From positions 111,246,609 to 111,310,608 of the forward strand of contig CM077151.1 in assembly GCA_039583875.1 (NCBI GenBank): 64,000 bases of DNA, read 5' to 3'. The notes beneath the pieces are model-generated. The model ran no database searches and had not been told where the DNA came from. It saw only the letters and a program-made list of their open reading frames with translations. Shown here piece by piece: positions 45,416-56,636 of this stretch; the first letter of the stretch is position 1; every line of letters begins with the position of its first letter. Both the position numbers and the translations under genes were made by a program. The DNA is from Platanthera guangdongensis. Taxonomy: Eukaryota > Streptophyta > Magnoliopsida > Asparagales > Orchidaceae.

Positions 45416-45425
45416 TACCACCTGC
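45416..45425. other. Target duplication TACCA of chromovirus II plus 5-bp remnant of Tat-type LTR
   Basis: 45416-45420 matches TACCA at 27390-27394. The next five bases, CCTGC, are all that separates chromovirus II from chromovirus III, and would be the left target duplication of III. The right partner lies outside the window. Confidence 0.75.
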
Positions 45426-47040
45426 TATAACACCCCAAATCCCAGATTGGGTTCTAGTTGGGTGACACTACATGGGACACGGGCGTGTCCCAGGGCGTGT
45501 CCTACTCGGTATGAGTGAATTGTCTGGCGAGTTGTCGACGAAATGGGTTCGACGAAATTTTTGAGCGGGAACACGCCCTCCGACACGGGCGTGTCGGAAG
45601 TCATGTCCCCCTCTGGTCGACGAGCTTCGCTCGATGAAGCACACAATGGAGGCGTGTCTAATGCCGTGTAAGGGTATACGACCTGTGACACGGGCATTTC
45701 ACATGGCCGTGTCTTGCTCTGGTTGAGATGGTTGTATACCACCTAAGGTACACGGCCACAGACACGGGCGTATCTGAAGGCGTGTCAGGTCACACAGCCT
45801 ATGACACGGGCGTGTCACATGGCCGTGTACTATTTTGGATGAGTCAGTTGTGTACCGCTTAAGGTACACGGCCTGTGACACGGGCGTGTCACAGGCCGTG
45901 TCAGCCAAAAATTAGCCTTTTGTGGCAAAATCATGGCCGTCCATTTTCCTTCATTTGGGATCGGATGGCCCAGGCCTCTCCCTGCTGCTTTAAGTTCCGA
46001 GAATGAGAAGTGAATTATCATTCTTCACTTAGCCATTCTCTTTCTAATCAATCTAGAGAGAAGGGAGAGCAAGAGGAGGAGGAAAAAGGGGAGCCGGCCA
46101 TCGGTGGAGCTGTAGAGCTCCGATTCAAGATCTGAGGCCAGTGTTGTGGAGGCAAGGCCGCTGTGGTTCTTTTCAACCGGCTAGAATTCCATGGCTCCAA
46201 AGTGATCGTCAAGGGTAACTATCTTTCTTCCTTGGACATGTGAAGTCCTTCCTTTTTGGCATGTGCATGGATTCCCCCGCAAGTGGATGCTATGACGCTT
46301 GATGGGTTGTGCCTGTGAAGGGTAGTAGCAGGAAGTACTGGTTTGGCAGTCCAGGAAAATACCCTCAAGTGTATGCTATGAATGTACGGTTAAGCCTAGG
46401 GATGGAAACTGAGTTCTGTCGCTAACGCGAGGCATGGCTCCTAGCTAACCTATGAATGTAAAGCCAGTCCCTCGAGGATGGTCTGGCTATGTGTGAGCTT
46501 GATAGGCTCTTAAAAAGGCTTTATGCCAAACAGGTAAGGTGAAACCGATCCGCGCCTTTTACTTAGCCGCGAGTACGTTGGTACTCGGTGATGGCAAGGC
46601 GACTTGAGCAACGGGGGGTGGTTGATCCGACCTGCGTTATGTCCGTTCGACTTGAAGACCTAAAAGTGCGGTCTGTTTGAGCGCATGGCGAGAGTCTTAG
46701 GCCTACGCGCCACTAAGACTAATGTCTCCGGCTGCACGCCATGGAGCAAATGCTCAATTTTACCGTTGGGTTTCGGCCCTGATACGGTGGTGGGACCCTA
46801 GTTCGCTAGTACACCAAGAATGTGCCCTGAGTGCACGGATCGTCGGGCTGCATGGCTGACGGTTATAATGGAATGTTTGTGCGTGAGAGCACAATGTGTG
46901 ACAATTATATATTTACATATGAATGATTATGCCTGCAGAGAAGGAATACCAGTACCCCGGGTAAGGGGTAGGGTCGTTATAAATTGGTCAGCTGAATGCT
47001 GACTGTTGCCTTGTTTGCCACCATTGGGTGGGCTGTCCTT
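45426..47040 (+). repeat. 5' LTR of chromovirus III (3' end deleted)
   Basis: Begins TATAACACCCC (TG mutated to TA). U3 (45470-45910) carries four perfect GACACGGGCGTGTC palindromes (45476, 45582, 45803, 45877) and several decayed ones. Sequence at 46815-47035 (GTGCCCTGAGTGCACGG; GGTCGTTATAAATTGGTCAGC) aligns to the inside of the chromovirus II LTR, where ~450 bp more follow. Here the LTR stops near 47040 and joins gag directly, so the LTR end and PBS are lost. Confidence 0.72.
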
Positions 47041-48143
47041 GTACAGGTACTAGAGAGCCGAGCGTGACATCGCCCCCTTCTGCGAAAACTATTTGCTTAG
47101 TTGTTGAGGCCCTGTTTGCGATGAATCAAGCACAACCTATTGGGCAGGCGCAAGGGCAAGCGCAGCCGGTATTGATGCCAGAACAGGTTGCGGCGAGGCC
47201 AAAACCTGTTGCAGCTGTGGATCCTCGAGTAGCTGAAAGGCAGTTTAAGCAGTTTATGAGCTTCAATCCACCTACGTTCACGGGTATGGGATCCCCTACA
47301 CAAGCAGAGGACTGGTTGTTTCACGTCAAGCATATCTTGACGGCAATCAGGACAGAGGAAGATCAGAAGGTCACCTTGGCCACCTTCTTATTGGAAGGAG
47401 AGGCCCAATTATGGTGGGACGAGATGGAGTTACACCACTTAGCGGGCAAGCGGTTAACATAAGTGTCGATTGAGGAGTTCTCGCGACTCTTCCTGGCAAA
47501 GCACCTACCAGCGGCACAACGCATTGTCATGGAAAATGAGTTCCAACGGCTAACGCAAGGAGAATGTAGTGTGGAGACGTACCTGAATGAGTTCACATGG
47601 TTGGGACAATATGCGGGATCCATCTTCTCCGATGAACAACGAAAAACCAATAGGTTCTATGAAGGATTACGGGATGACTTGCGATTCCTTCTTTCAAGTT
47701 CAGTGAACCAAGGGTTCCAAGCGTTGGTTGATACTGCATATGTGCTGGAGAAGGACATGAAGAGGGTGCAAGGGAAGAGGGCCTTGGCTGTGACAAAGCC
47801 AGAATTCAAAGTGCCCCGACCTGGGAAATCATATGATAAAAAGAAATGGGGCAAGAGGTCCAAGTCATCTGGACAAGCTCCTTCTACGGTTGTATCAGGT
47901 GAAACGTCGGGGGCCACTTTGAGGCCGGAGACTCATACTTTCTTTACTTGTGGAAGAGTGGGGCATATAGCCCGTGATTGTCGGGTTGGCCCGCCAAAGG
48001 GAGAAAATAAGGCGGGAGCGTCTTATGCTGAGAAGGGAAAGGCAGTGGTGGAGTCCTCTGCATCCCAGGCGCAGCCCCGAGTCTACAACCTTGGCCTGCA
48101 GGAGGCCATCAAGCAGAGTGACGTCGTCACATGTACGAGTTAA
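47028..48143 (+). pseudogene. Chromovirus III gag
   Basis: Homology to chromovirus II gag begins at about 47070 (TSPPSAKTICLVVEALFAM). The upstream ATG at 47028 is in LTR-derived sequence. Core blocks: PPTFTGMGSPTQAEDWL, EAQLWWDEMELHHLAGKRL, then TAA at 47460-47462 and continuation in the same frame (EEFSRLFLAKHL, RFYEGLRDDLRF). The zinc knuckle reads F-x2-C-x4-H-x4-C (FFTCGRVGHIARDC, about 47940): the first Cys is replaced by Phe. Ends VYNLGLQEAIKQSDVVTCTS. Confidence 0.85.
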
Positions 48144-48177
48144 GTTATTGATTGCTTTGCTTATTGCATGTTTTTGA

Positions 48178-51100
48178 ATGTGCCTTGTGTGTGATATGGT
48201 TTCCACGGGCTTTATAATGATTCGGAACATGCTGGCGAGAGCACTGTTTGATACGGGTGCGTCACATTCATTTCTGTCTAAGGACTTCGTAGCTCAAATT
48301 GGAGTACCTAGTCATGTAAAGACAGAGAGCGTGAGGGTGAGATTACCGAATGGTTGTTTGATGCTTGCGGATAGGGCTTGCGATGTGGCGGTTCCAATTG
48401 GAAGCTGGGATTTCTATTTGACTGCATCTGTACTGCCAATATCGGAATTTGATGTGATTTTGTATGGATTGTCTTGTGGAGTAGCGTGCCTTGATTGATT
48501 GTCAGTCCAAAGAGATCACATTGGGCCAGAATACCGAGTATGAGACTAAGTTCACTGGTATGCGAGGAGTGGGCAGGACCTTGATGTCTGCACTCCAAGT
48601 CGTCAAGGCTGTTCAGAAGGGCGCGGAGTTATACTTCACGCTGATTCAGGCTGTTGAGCCAAAGGCCCATTTGTGTTATGTTCTGGTTGTATCGGAGTTC
48701 GCAGATGTGTTTCCTAAGGATCTTCCTGGGCTACCACCCCAGCGGGAGATTGACTTCATGATTGAGTTCGTGCCAGGTGCAAAACTTGTGGCCCGCTTGC
48801 CATATCACGTCATGCCAAAAGAAATGGCTGAGTTAAAAGTCCAATTACAAGAGATGCTGGAGCAGGGATATATATGCCCAGGCATGTCACCGTGGAGCGC
48901 ACCTATTCTGTTTGTGAAAAAGAAAGACGGTGGTTTGCGGTTATGTATTGACTACCACGAATTGAATAAGCTGACAGAGAAAAACAAGTATCTGATTCCA
49001 CGGATAGATGAATTGTTCGATCAGCTAGTGGGATCAACCGTCTACTCTAAATTGGATTTGAAATCTAGATATTACCAATTGAGGATTCAGGAAGGTGACA
49101 TTCTCAAGACCACATTTGGAACACGCTACGGTCATTATGAGTTCATGGAATGTCGTTTGGGCTATGCAATGCGCCATCGGTGTTTATGGACCTGATGGAC
49201 CGAACGTTCCGAGAGTACTTGGACTTGTTTGTGATTGTGTCATTGATGATATTTTGGTGTACTCTCAATCTGAAGCTGATCATGCAAACCACTTGCGGTT
49301 GGTGTTGCATACCTTGCGAAGGAATAAGCTTTATGCCAAGTTCTCGAAGTGCGAGTTTTCGCTGTCGTCGGTGGCTTTTATTGGCCATGTGGTGAGTGGA
49401 GAGGGCATCGCAGTGGATCTGACAAAGATAAGAGCCATTCAGGAGTGGTCGGTGTTGTCTTCGGTGGCCGAAGTCAGGAGCTTCCTTGAACTGGCAGACT
49501 ACTATAGACGTCTTGTTGAAAACTTCTCGCGAATTGCTTTGACTCTGACCACACTGACGCGAAAGGATCAGAAGTTGGTTTGGACACCGGAGTGCGCGCG
49601 AGATTTTGAAGAGCTAAACAGTCGGTTGACCACGGCGCCTGTGTTGACATCGCCATGTGGTACCGACGGATATGACATTTATAGTGATGCTTCAGGGAGC
49701 GGCTTAGGCTGAGTTCTTCTGTAATTTGGGAAAGTGATTGCTTATGGCTCACGCCAGTTGAAAGTGCATGAGCGAAATTATCCCGTCCATGACCTAGAAT
49801 TGGCGGTGGTGATATTTGCACTTAAGTTATGGTGACATTATCTCTATGGCGTAAATGTGGATATCTATACGGACCATAAGAGCCTAAAGTATTTGTTGGA
49901 GCAGAAGGATATGAATATGCGACAACGAAGGTGGCTGGAGTTCCTTGGGGACTACACCTTTGCGATTCATTATACTCCTGGGAAGGGAAATGTGGTCGTT
50001 GATGCCTTGAGTCGTAGGACTGTGTCAAGGGCAAATTGGGTGCAGATGCACGATGAGCGTCTAATCCAGGAGTTAGAAGCATTAGAGATTTATTGTATTG
50101 ACAAGACTTCTATAGCTGATGCATGTTTGAACTGGACGGAGGTACAGTATGACCTTGCGAACAGGATTCGACGAGCAACGGAGCTGGATGAAAGTCTCCA
50201 ACGTTATGCAAAAGATGGGTCGGATGGCCAATTCTCCTGGGATGATGGCCTTTTGCGGAAAGAGGGCCGGTTGTGCATCCCGAGTATGGGTAAGCTGCGA
50301 GAAGAGTTGATGTACAAAGCTCACTTTACAAAGTACTCAATTCACCCTGGGAGCATAAAGATGTTCGGGGACATGAAGAAGCTGTTCTGGTGGCCAGGAC
50401 TCAAAAAGGATATAGCTCATTATGTGGCTAAATGCCAAACTTGTGCTTTGGTGAAGGCGGAATGCCAAAAGCCTGGCGGTTTCTTGAAGTCGTTGCCGAT
50501 TCCGGAATGGAAGTTCGATGATATTTCAATGGATTTCATGCACGGGTTGTCGAGGTCTCAACGCGGGAATGATTCAATCTGGGTGATTGTAAACCGGTTG
50601 ACGAAAGTGGCGCACTTCCTTCCGAACAAACGGGACGATTCAGTGGAAAGTTTGGCAAAGCTCTATGTGGAGCAGATCGTACGGCTACATGGTGTTCCTC
50701 GTAGTATCATGAGCGATCGTGATGGGCGATTTACTTCGAATGATTGGAGGCTAGTCCATCAGCTGTTGGGCATGAAGTTGACGTTCAGTACGGCCTTTCA
50801 TCCCCAAACGGATGGCCAAACTGAGAGGACCAACATGACCATGGATGATATGCTCTGAATGTGTCCCCCTGGACCTTGGTAAGAGATAGGAAGATCATCT
50901 CTATATGGTGGAGTTTGCCAACAACAATATCTACCAAGCGAGCATTGGTATGACACCGTTTGAAGCTCCGTATTGTCGGAAGTGTCATACACTGTTAGCT
51001 TGGGAAGAAGCCGGTGAATCCAAATTGTAAAGGCGTAAAGAATTCTATGAAGCTAACTCGACGATACGCGATATTCTAGAGAGGCTACTGATAGCCCCGG

Positions 51101-51561
51101 ATCGACAAGCAAAGTATTACAACGCCAAGCACCGGAACATGGAGTTCGCGGTGGGCGATTGGGTATACTTGAAGATCAAACCCTTCAAAGTCGTGTCCAG
51201 GATTCGACGTTTGAAAAAGTTGAGCCCGAGATATCTTGGTCCGTTTGAAGTGGTAGAGCGAATTGGGGAAACTGCATATCGGCTAGCTCTTTCGGCAGAC
51301 TTGGGTGGTTTACATGATATGTTTCACATCTCGGTGCTTCGGAAAGCTATCAAAGATCCAGCTCAAGTGATCAAGAATGATCGTATGACGGTGGAGTATG
51401 GGCTAACAACGAAGGTTAGACCTATTTGGATCGAGGATCGCACCGATAAACAGTTGCAGAATAAGACAATCGGGATGGTCAAAGTCCGGTGGGACAATTG
51501 TGGCCGTGAGGAGCTAACATGGGCGTGGGAGCAGACCATGCGAACTGAATTTTCCGAGTTG
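48178..51561 (+). pseudogene. Chromovirus III pol: protease to chromodomain
   Basis: Protease [12 protein letters not shown] (about 48247, active triplet intact). A frameshift near 48465-48490 leads to RT ([17 protein letters not shown]; frame change near 49150; the catalytic IDDILVYS at about 49240). RNase [12 protein letters not shown] followed by TGA, then TAA near 49723, [12 protein letters not shown] with TGA near 49833, [18 protein letters not shown]. Integrase: HFTKYSIHPGS...CQTCALVKAEC, MDFMHGLSRS, MSDRDGRF, PQTDGQTERTN, then TGA at 50856-50858. C-terminal SPRYLGPFEVVERIG and chromodomain ending EELTWAWEQTMRTEF at about 51555, where the CACTA element starts. Confidence 0.9.
51559..51561. 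other. Possible 3-bp target duplication TTG of the CACTA element
   Basis: CACTA elements duplicate 3 bp. TTG flanks the left end; the right partner is outside the window, so this is a prediction. Confidence 0.4.
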
Positions 51562-51574
51562 CACTACAAGAAAA
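51562..51574 (+). repeat. Left terminal inverted repeat of the CACTA element
   Basis: CACTACAAGAAAA, the standard plant CACTA terminus. Transposase binds and cuts here. Confidence 0.9.
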
Positions 51575-51975
51575 GTGACTTTTAGTGACGAAATATTTTG
51601 TCACTAAATGTTATATTTCGGTCACTATTGACAATTAATGACCAAATTTATTTCGTCACAAGTTCGTCACTAAATGTCTTTAGTGACCAGAAAAAAATTG
51701 TCACAAAACATGCATTTTGTGACCACATTAATTAAGTCACTAAAACAATTCAGTGACTGAAGTAATTTCATCACTAAAACCATTTAGTGACCAAATCAAT
51801 TTTGATCACTTAAAATCACTTAGTGACCAATTTAATTTGATCACTTATGTTTTTTTTGTGACCAAGCTTGTTTGGTCACTGAATGATTTTACCGACCAAA
51901 TAAATTAGTCACAAACTATGCATATTTAGTGACTAACTATTTTTAGTCACTAAAGATATTTAGTGACAATCTTGT
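51575..51975. repeat. CACTA subterminal repeat region
   Basis: About 20 copies of TTTAGTGAC or its complement and one-base variants (TTTTGTGACC, TCAGTGAC, GTCACTGAA), in both orientations, often as inverted pairs such as TTTAGTGACGAAATATTTTGTCACTAAA-like blocks. These are the expected binding sites of the accessory transposase. Confidence 0.88.
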
Positions 51976-52656
51976 GAATTTGATCCCAAAAAAGATATGT
52001 TTTTTCACAAAATTGTATTCACTTTCTTACTAAATATTATAGTCTTATTTTATTTACTATCAATTAAAATTCAATATTAATCATTTAAACAAAATATTAA
52101 ATAAAATACTCATCATAGGAAAAATTTTTGCCAATATACATTATTTTATTAATAAAGATAAAGGAGGGTAGGAGATAGCCCAAATCCCTTAATACAAAAT
52201 AAAAGAATCATCATCTCTTATTAAACTTAATACAAATTTTAATAAGGCACATGATCCTCCTTGGCCATTGAAAATATTGGAGCTCCATGCATCATTACAC
52301 ATGATTTGGCTCCAGTGAGATGACTTAACACATGCTTAGGACCTGGAATTTCAAGAATCCAAGAAATTAAGGACATCACCATTCAGGAACATATAAGTAA
52401 ACAATTAAGGTCAGAATAATAGATATTCCAGAATCATACCTTGACTTGTAGCTGATGGAATTTCACATGGTCGATAATCTCATCAAGCATTGATGTCTTG
52501 TATGTACTGCAAGATGCAAGAAATTTGATTATAAATAGCTCCCAAGTTAACAAAGAATAAATAAGATGATTCCCATTCATAAGGACCAAAAATAGAACTT
52601 GTCTGATGAAAAAATAAATAACATGGTGTCTTCACTGTCACTAAAACAATTGCAGG
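51976..52656. other. CACTA interior, no gene recognised
   Basis: AT-rich. The minus-strand frame from the mTERF fragment runs on to 52483 but loses homology after 52657, passing a TTTTAGTGACAG word like the subterminal repeats. Nothing else recognised. Confidence 0.5.
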
Positions 52657-53094
52657 TAACTCTTCACTAAGAGAGCAACCCAGCACCTCTGGAAACTTTT
52701 TGAGTATCTTATGCAGTTCATCATCTGAAAGGCTTAAACTCTTCAAGTAATCCAACATCTCCTCGATGGAATCAAGTTGAGGAGCTTCTTTTCTTCTTTC
52801 TTCGCCCCAATAAGGTGAATGAATCCAACCAAAAGCCTTCTTGAGTACCAGATCTGCTTCCTCTATGGTGAAATTTAAGACTATGAGAGATGTTTTACTG
52901 TCTTCCAGCAGACTACTGTGAGCATCTTCGTGTACATCGGTCTGTGTTCTATTAGTTTCTGGTAACTTGTGTGTTCTAACAGAAAATTTTGAACTAAGAA
53001 ATTTTTTCAAGGGCAATTTGGTAGGGGATGTAATTCTATGTGATTGATTCGGCTGAAGAAATATCACATTGATTGAACAAAATGAAGCGTTCAT
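52657..53094 (-). pseudogene. Captured host gene fragment: N-terminal part of a plastid-type mTERF protein
   Basis: 146 codons with an undisturbed frame from ATG at 53094. Residues 1-45 have no Asp/Glu and are rich in Ser, Thr, Lys and Arg, like an organelle transit peptide. Residues 76-146 (FTIEEADLVLKKAFGWIHSP, YWGEERRKEAPQLDS, LDYLKSLSLSDDELHKILKK, FPEVLGCSLSEEL) have the leucine-helical mTERF repeat pattern with the FPEVLG motif. mTERF proteins bind organellar nucleic acid and affect transcription or splicing. Homology stops after SLSEEL; the remaining repeats are missing. The fragment is in the same orientation as the transposase genes. The frame is better preserved than the transposase, suggesting recent capture. 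The family call is from memory of conserved words. Confidence 0.7.
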
Positions 53095-55384
53095 TTGCAG
53101 GGCAAAGTGCGAAGGATTGAGTTAGTGAAGCAATATTTTTCATTACTTAAAGTATAATTATGTGGCTATGGAAGACAATAAAAGCTACATGTTAGCTTTG
53201 ATATGCATATTCAAACACTATATTGCATTATTATTGTTGTTGCAATCTGAAGAGAAACTACAACTTAACAACTGATAGGGTTATTTGAAGTGAAAGTGAT
53301 AGGACATCACTTAAAAATCTGAGAATTGAACTTGAAAAATAAAAAAATATAGGGAAAAGTGCATTACCTGAAGGAGCGTAGATCAAAACTGTAACCCAAT
53401 TTGGTCCTGATAAACAGATGGTTTAAGTTCATTTTACACCCAAAAACTTCTGAGTGGGTGGGTCAATCACTTGATATTTCTATCCCAACAAATTTTTACC
53501 AATTCAATATATAACTAAACTCAAAACACGGACATGACCAAGTAATCTCCATCCCACAAGAGAGATTTTTACATTAATCATCATTCACATAAACAAAAGT
53601 CTCTTAATATCATCAAGTGCCAAACAAACATGTGGGGCCTCCATCGGAATCATCCGCTCTTTAACCTTGCTCAAACATCATACAAAAAGCCCTCCAAACC
53701 CCATGATAAACAAAAAATGCAGCAAAACTTTCAGCTCTCATAACACTTGTTAAGGAGTCTAAATGAAGAAGGAATCAAAGTTGGGTGTCATACGCCAATA
53801 GTTGCACCTGTTTTCAACCGAAACGCTTAAGACTAAAGTGAGTCCAACCACTTTGAACTTTACACAAACATATTTTCTGCATATCTAATGTAGGATTAAA
53901 CCTAATACTCTTACATGCCTCCGCAAAATATTTAAAATTGATAATGTAATGAAGTGACTTACAAAAGAAGGGGAGGAATACCATGAGGCGTTTCCACAAG
54001 TCAAAGGTAATGGCAACAAATTTGCAAGCATCCCTATTCAATCAAATACAAAATAAACCTCAATGAGATTAGACCCAAAAAAGAAAAGAAAAAAGTTAAA
54101 CCCAGCAATATAAATTAAAGAAACCTCAAATAAATATATGGGCATGGCACAATATTTCCAAATTAGTTCAATTTTGTACCTTTTCAGAAACTTTAGGCTT
54201 GGAAAAAATAACACATCAAACATGCACATGATCATGTTTCATCTATGTCATAGCACATTAAATGACAACAGGAGGCTTTGATCCAAATTGATCAATTACA
54301 TCGCCCTACAAATATGCTGATCTGTTATTTAATCAGTTACCTGGTGCTCTAGCTTTGAACATCCTGGTCGAATACAATCAAAGAGTATAAAGGAATGCGC
54401 GGAATAAAAAAATACTGGTGAATGGAACATAAAGAAAAAGGATTAAAATAATTGCATCTGCCAACTTCAAAATCATTTCAGCAGTCACATGACTCAATTT
54501 ACTGAAGAGGTAAAATGCCAAATTTATAGTTGATACTATTGGCATATTCCAGTAGATTGCTAAATTTGGGAATAATATTTCGTAAAGCATAATCACCATA
54601 CAAATTTTGAAAGAAATATGGTAATAAATTAGTTAATCACCATCAGGACTCCCTAAAGGGGGTACTCCATGACCACCAGATCCCACACGAAGAACTATTG
54701 TTATTGCTGGATTGATATATGCATGCTGGCTTCTCTTTATCTACATTGCTAATAAAAAAGTAGCTTCAACGTTCCCTTTTCATCTGCACTATGTGCATAA
54801 GATACACAAGGATTTATATAAATAAATGTGAAATATAATTAACATACCTCATGGATGTCACCAGTAGGAATAACGACCTACTAGAGTAAGTTAATATCAG
54901 TAACGTAACACATGCAGTGAACTCTAACATAGATATCATTTGACTCATGAATGCTACCTCTTTTAAGCTATAGATTAGTAGCCGCATTAACACTTTTAAT
55001 GTACAGAGAAAATAAAACAAAAAATGCCAATTCTAAAGAACCAAAGTGAAACCAAAAATGATTGATTAACACATGATATATCCTAAAATTTGTAAGACCG
55101 TAAAAAAATGATTCAATGTTATATCTAGTTTGACATACCCAAGTAAACTATGTTCCATCAAAACCAGCAAGTTTATCAAGTATTTGATATTGTTTTTTTC
55201 TACCTTCTCCCATTTGTTGACTTCACTGGAACTACTGGAAGTATTATCATATATGTAAACTACTTGGCTAATTCTTCAACAATAGCATAAAAACAAACAA
55301 AAACAAATCTAGAATAAATATACAGTATGTTATATTGGAGTGACTGTGAGAATGTCTTTGTGCGACAAAAACCACCAACAACTT
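53095..55384. other. Interior of the CACTA element between the captured fragments
   Basis: About 2.3 kb, AT-rich. Probably captured noncoding host sequence (5' flank of the mTERF fragment, an ALA intron or flank). One minus-strand block at about 54040-53990 (ACKFVAITFDLWKRLM followed by a GT donor-like site) could be an exon of a third gene but is not identifiable. No other support for a gene. Confidence 0.4.
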
Positions 55385-55993
55385 GCAAAATCGAGCAGAA
55401 GCATCCTGATCAAATACGCCAACGCAATGACGGGAAGCGAAGTGAAAAGAACATTATACAGTGATAGAAACCAATCATCATAAGCAGATTGCCCCGAGAA
55501 TGTCGTATAGGCCTCATACAAGAAGATGGTAAGCCCAAATGTGATGTTCTTGTAGAAAAAGTAGCAGATCTGGACACAAGCAAGCTAAAGTTTCAATATC
55601 ACACGACAAATATTGGTTAAAAGTAATAACAAATGTATAGTAACAGATAGTCAAATACACACCATTGATGAAATCCTCCTATAACACCAATGCACATGCA
55701 CAAGCAGTGTGCTCCAGAAACCGAAATTGGGCAATGGATACATCACTTGCCATAACAGCCTGTAATTTAGCATGCTCAGAGATTGATAGGGATATATATA
55801 TAGAGAGAGAGAGAGAGAAAAAAAGAGAGGGATGGAGATAGAGAGATTAAAGAACAAGTGTTACTGACCTGCATTCCTTCAGCTCCACTGTACCAATACC
55901 AATGTTTGCTTCTTGGAGAATGCCCACATCATTGGCGCCATTATCAATCGCTAATGTTACTCTCTGAGTACTGGTCTTCACCAGTCTTGTGAC
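55385..55993 (-). pseudogene. Captured host gene fragment: three exons of an ALA-type P4-ATPase (phospholipid flippase)
   Basis: Exon A 55993-55869 ([10 protein letters not shown]...; the hinge motif GDGANDVG is altered to DNGANDVG), intron with GT donor, exon B 55759-55663 (AVMASDVSIAQFRFLE, then WCYRRISSM after a 2-base net loss), intron, exon C 55569-55385 ([46 protein letters not shown], with a 1-base loss just after). The intron borders (CAG/GTCAGT, TACAG/GCT, ATG/GTGTGT, CCAG/ATC) look authentic, so genomic DNA rather than cDNA was captured. The segment covers the P-domain end and the first C-terminal membrane helices of an ALA8-12-like flippase. The frameshifts make it non-coding. Confidence 0.82.
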
Positions 55994-56636
55994 CTGGATG
56001 ATTTTAGTGGCAAACCATCGCCAATCAAGATCCATCTAATTCCAGAACCTCATGAAACAGTGCCAACTGATGGCGTTAAACCCAACCTCACGGAAGGAAC
56101 ACTTCCTGAGTAAGATGCAGACCAGATGCAGACTCCACTCCTAAAAAATAAAGAAAAGGTAACAACACTCAAACCTTTATCCCACTATTGTGGGGTCGGC
56201 TATATGGATCCTTTGTCGTCATCATCAACAACTTGCAGAAATTTGGAGATAAGTGCAAGTTTCAATGGACAATAAAATCACAACATTCAAACCACCATTT
56301 TAATAAACTAAATACAAATTCATATAGTTTTTTAAGCTTGAACAGAGTTGTAGCACTATAGTAAAAATAGAAACAAACTGTAAGCTTTCAGAACAAACAG
56401 CAAGCATTCTTAGCGATTTTTAATGCCAGGATAAAAAGAAAGAAAATTGTTCCAAAGCTCCACCAATACCTACAAGTTAATACATCAAGCAAAGTGTTAG
56501 ATAATTACTAAGAAGTTTACTAAAACATTATCAAATACTATGTATTAAAATTAAATACTTGTGTATTCTCAAGAGGCAAGGTAAAGAGTAAATTAGAGTC
56601 TACATGTCAATTAGTGTTGTCTGCTTGATCCTCAAG
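55994..56636. other. Spacer between the captured ATPase fragment and the transposase gene, with a SINE scrap
   Basis: No coding frame supported. Contains the Au-SINE-like piece at 56165-56228. Probably intron or flank sequence carried with the ATPase fragment, then the 3' untranslated region of the accessory transposase gene. Confidence 0.4.
56165..56228 (+). repeat. Fragment of an Au-type SINE
   Basis: Contains CCTTTATCCCACTATTGTGG and GGGGTCGGCTATATGGATCC, matching the widely conserved 3' half of plant Au SINEs. Only ~64 bp; the tRNA-related head (A and B boxes) is missing. Confidence 0.55.

Larger units (their letters stand above)
45426..51561 (+). mobile_element. Chromovirus III (Ty3/Gypsy), cut by a CACTA insertion
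   Basis: 5' LTR followed by gag, protease, RT, RNase H, integrase and chromodomain in plus orientation. The 3' end is missing because the CACTA element starts at 51562, a few codons after the chromodomain. No PBS is present. It is a family related to chromovirus II (same gag and chromodomain style) but with a different LTR start. Many stops. Confidence 0.88.

Noticed and set aside
54378..54599. 73-aa hydrophobic ORF as a membrane protein gene
   Set aside because: AT-rich chance frame between captured fragments; no start context, no homologue pattern, no splice-supported continuation.
55541..55560. TTCTTGTAG as the right CACTA terminus
   Set aside because: It lies inside the captured ATPase exon (FFYKN codons) and lacks the TTTT...TAGTG context and subterminal motifs.
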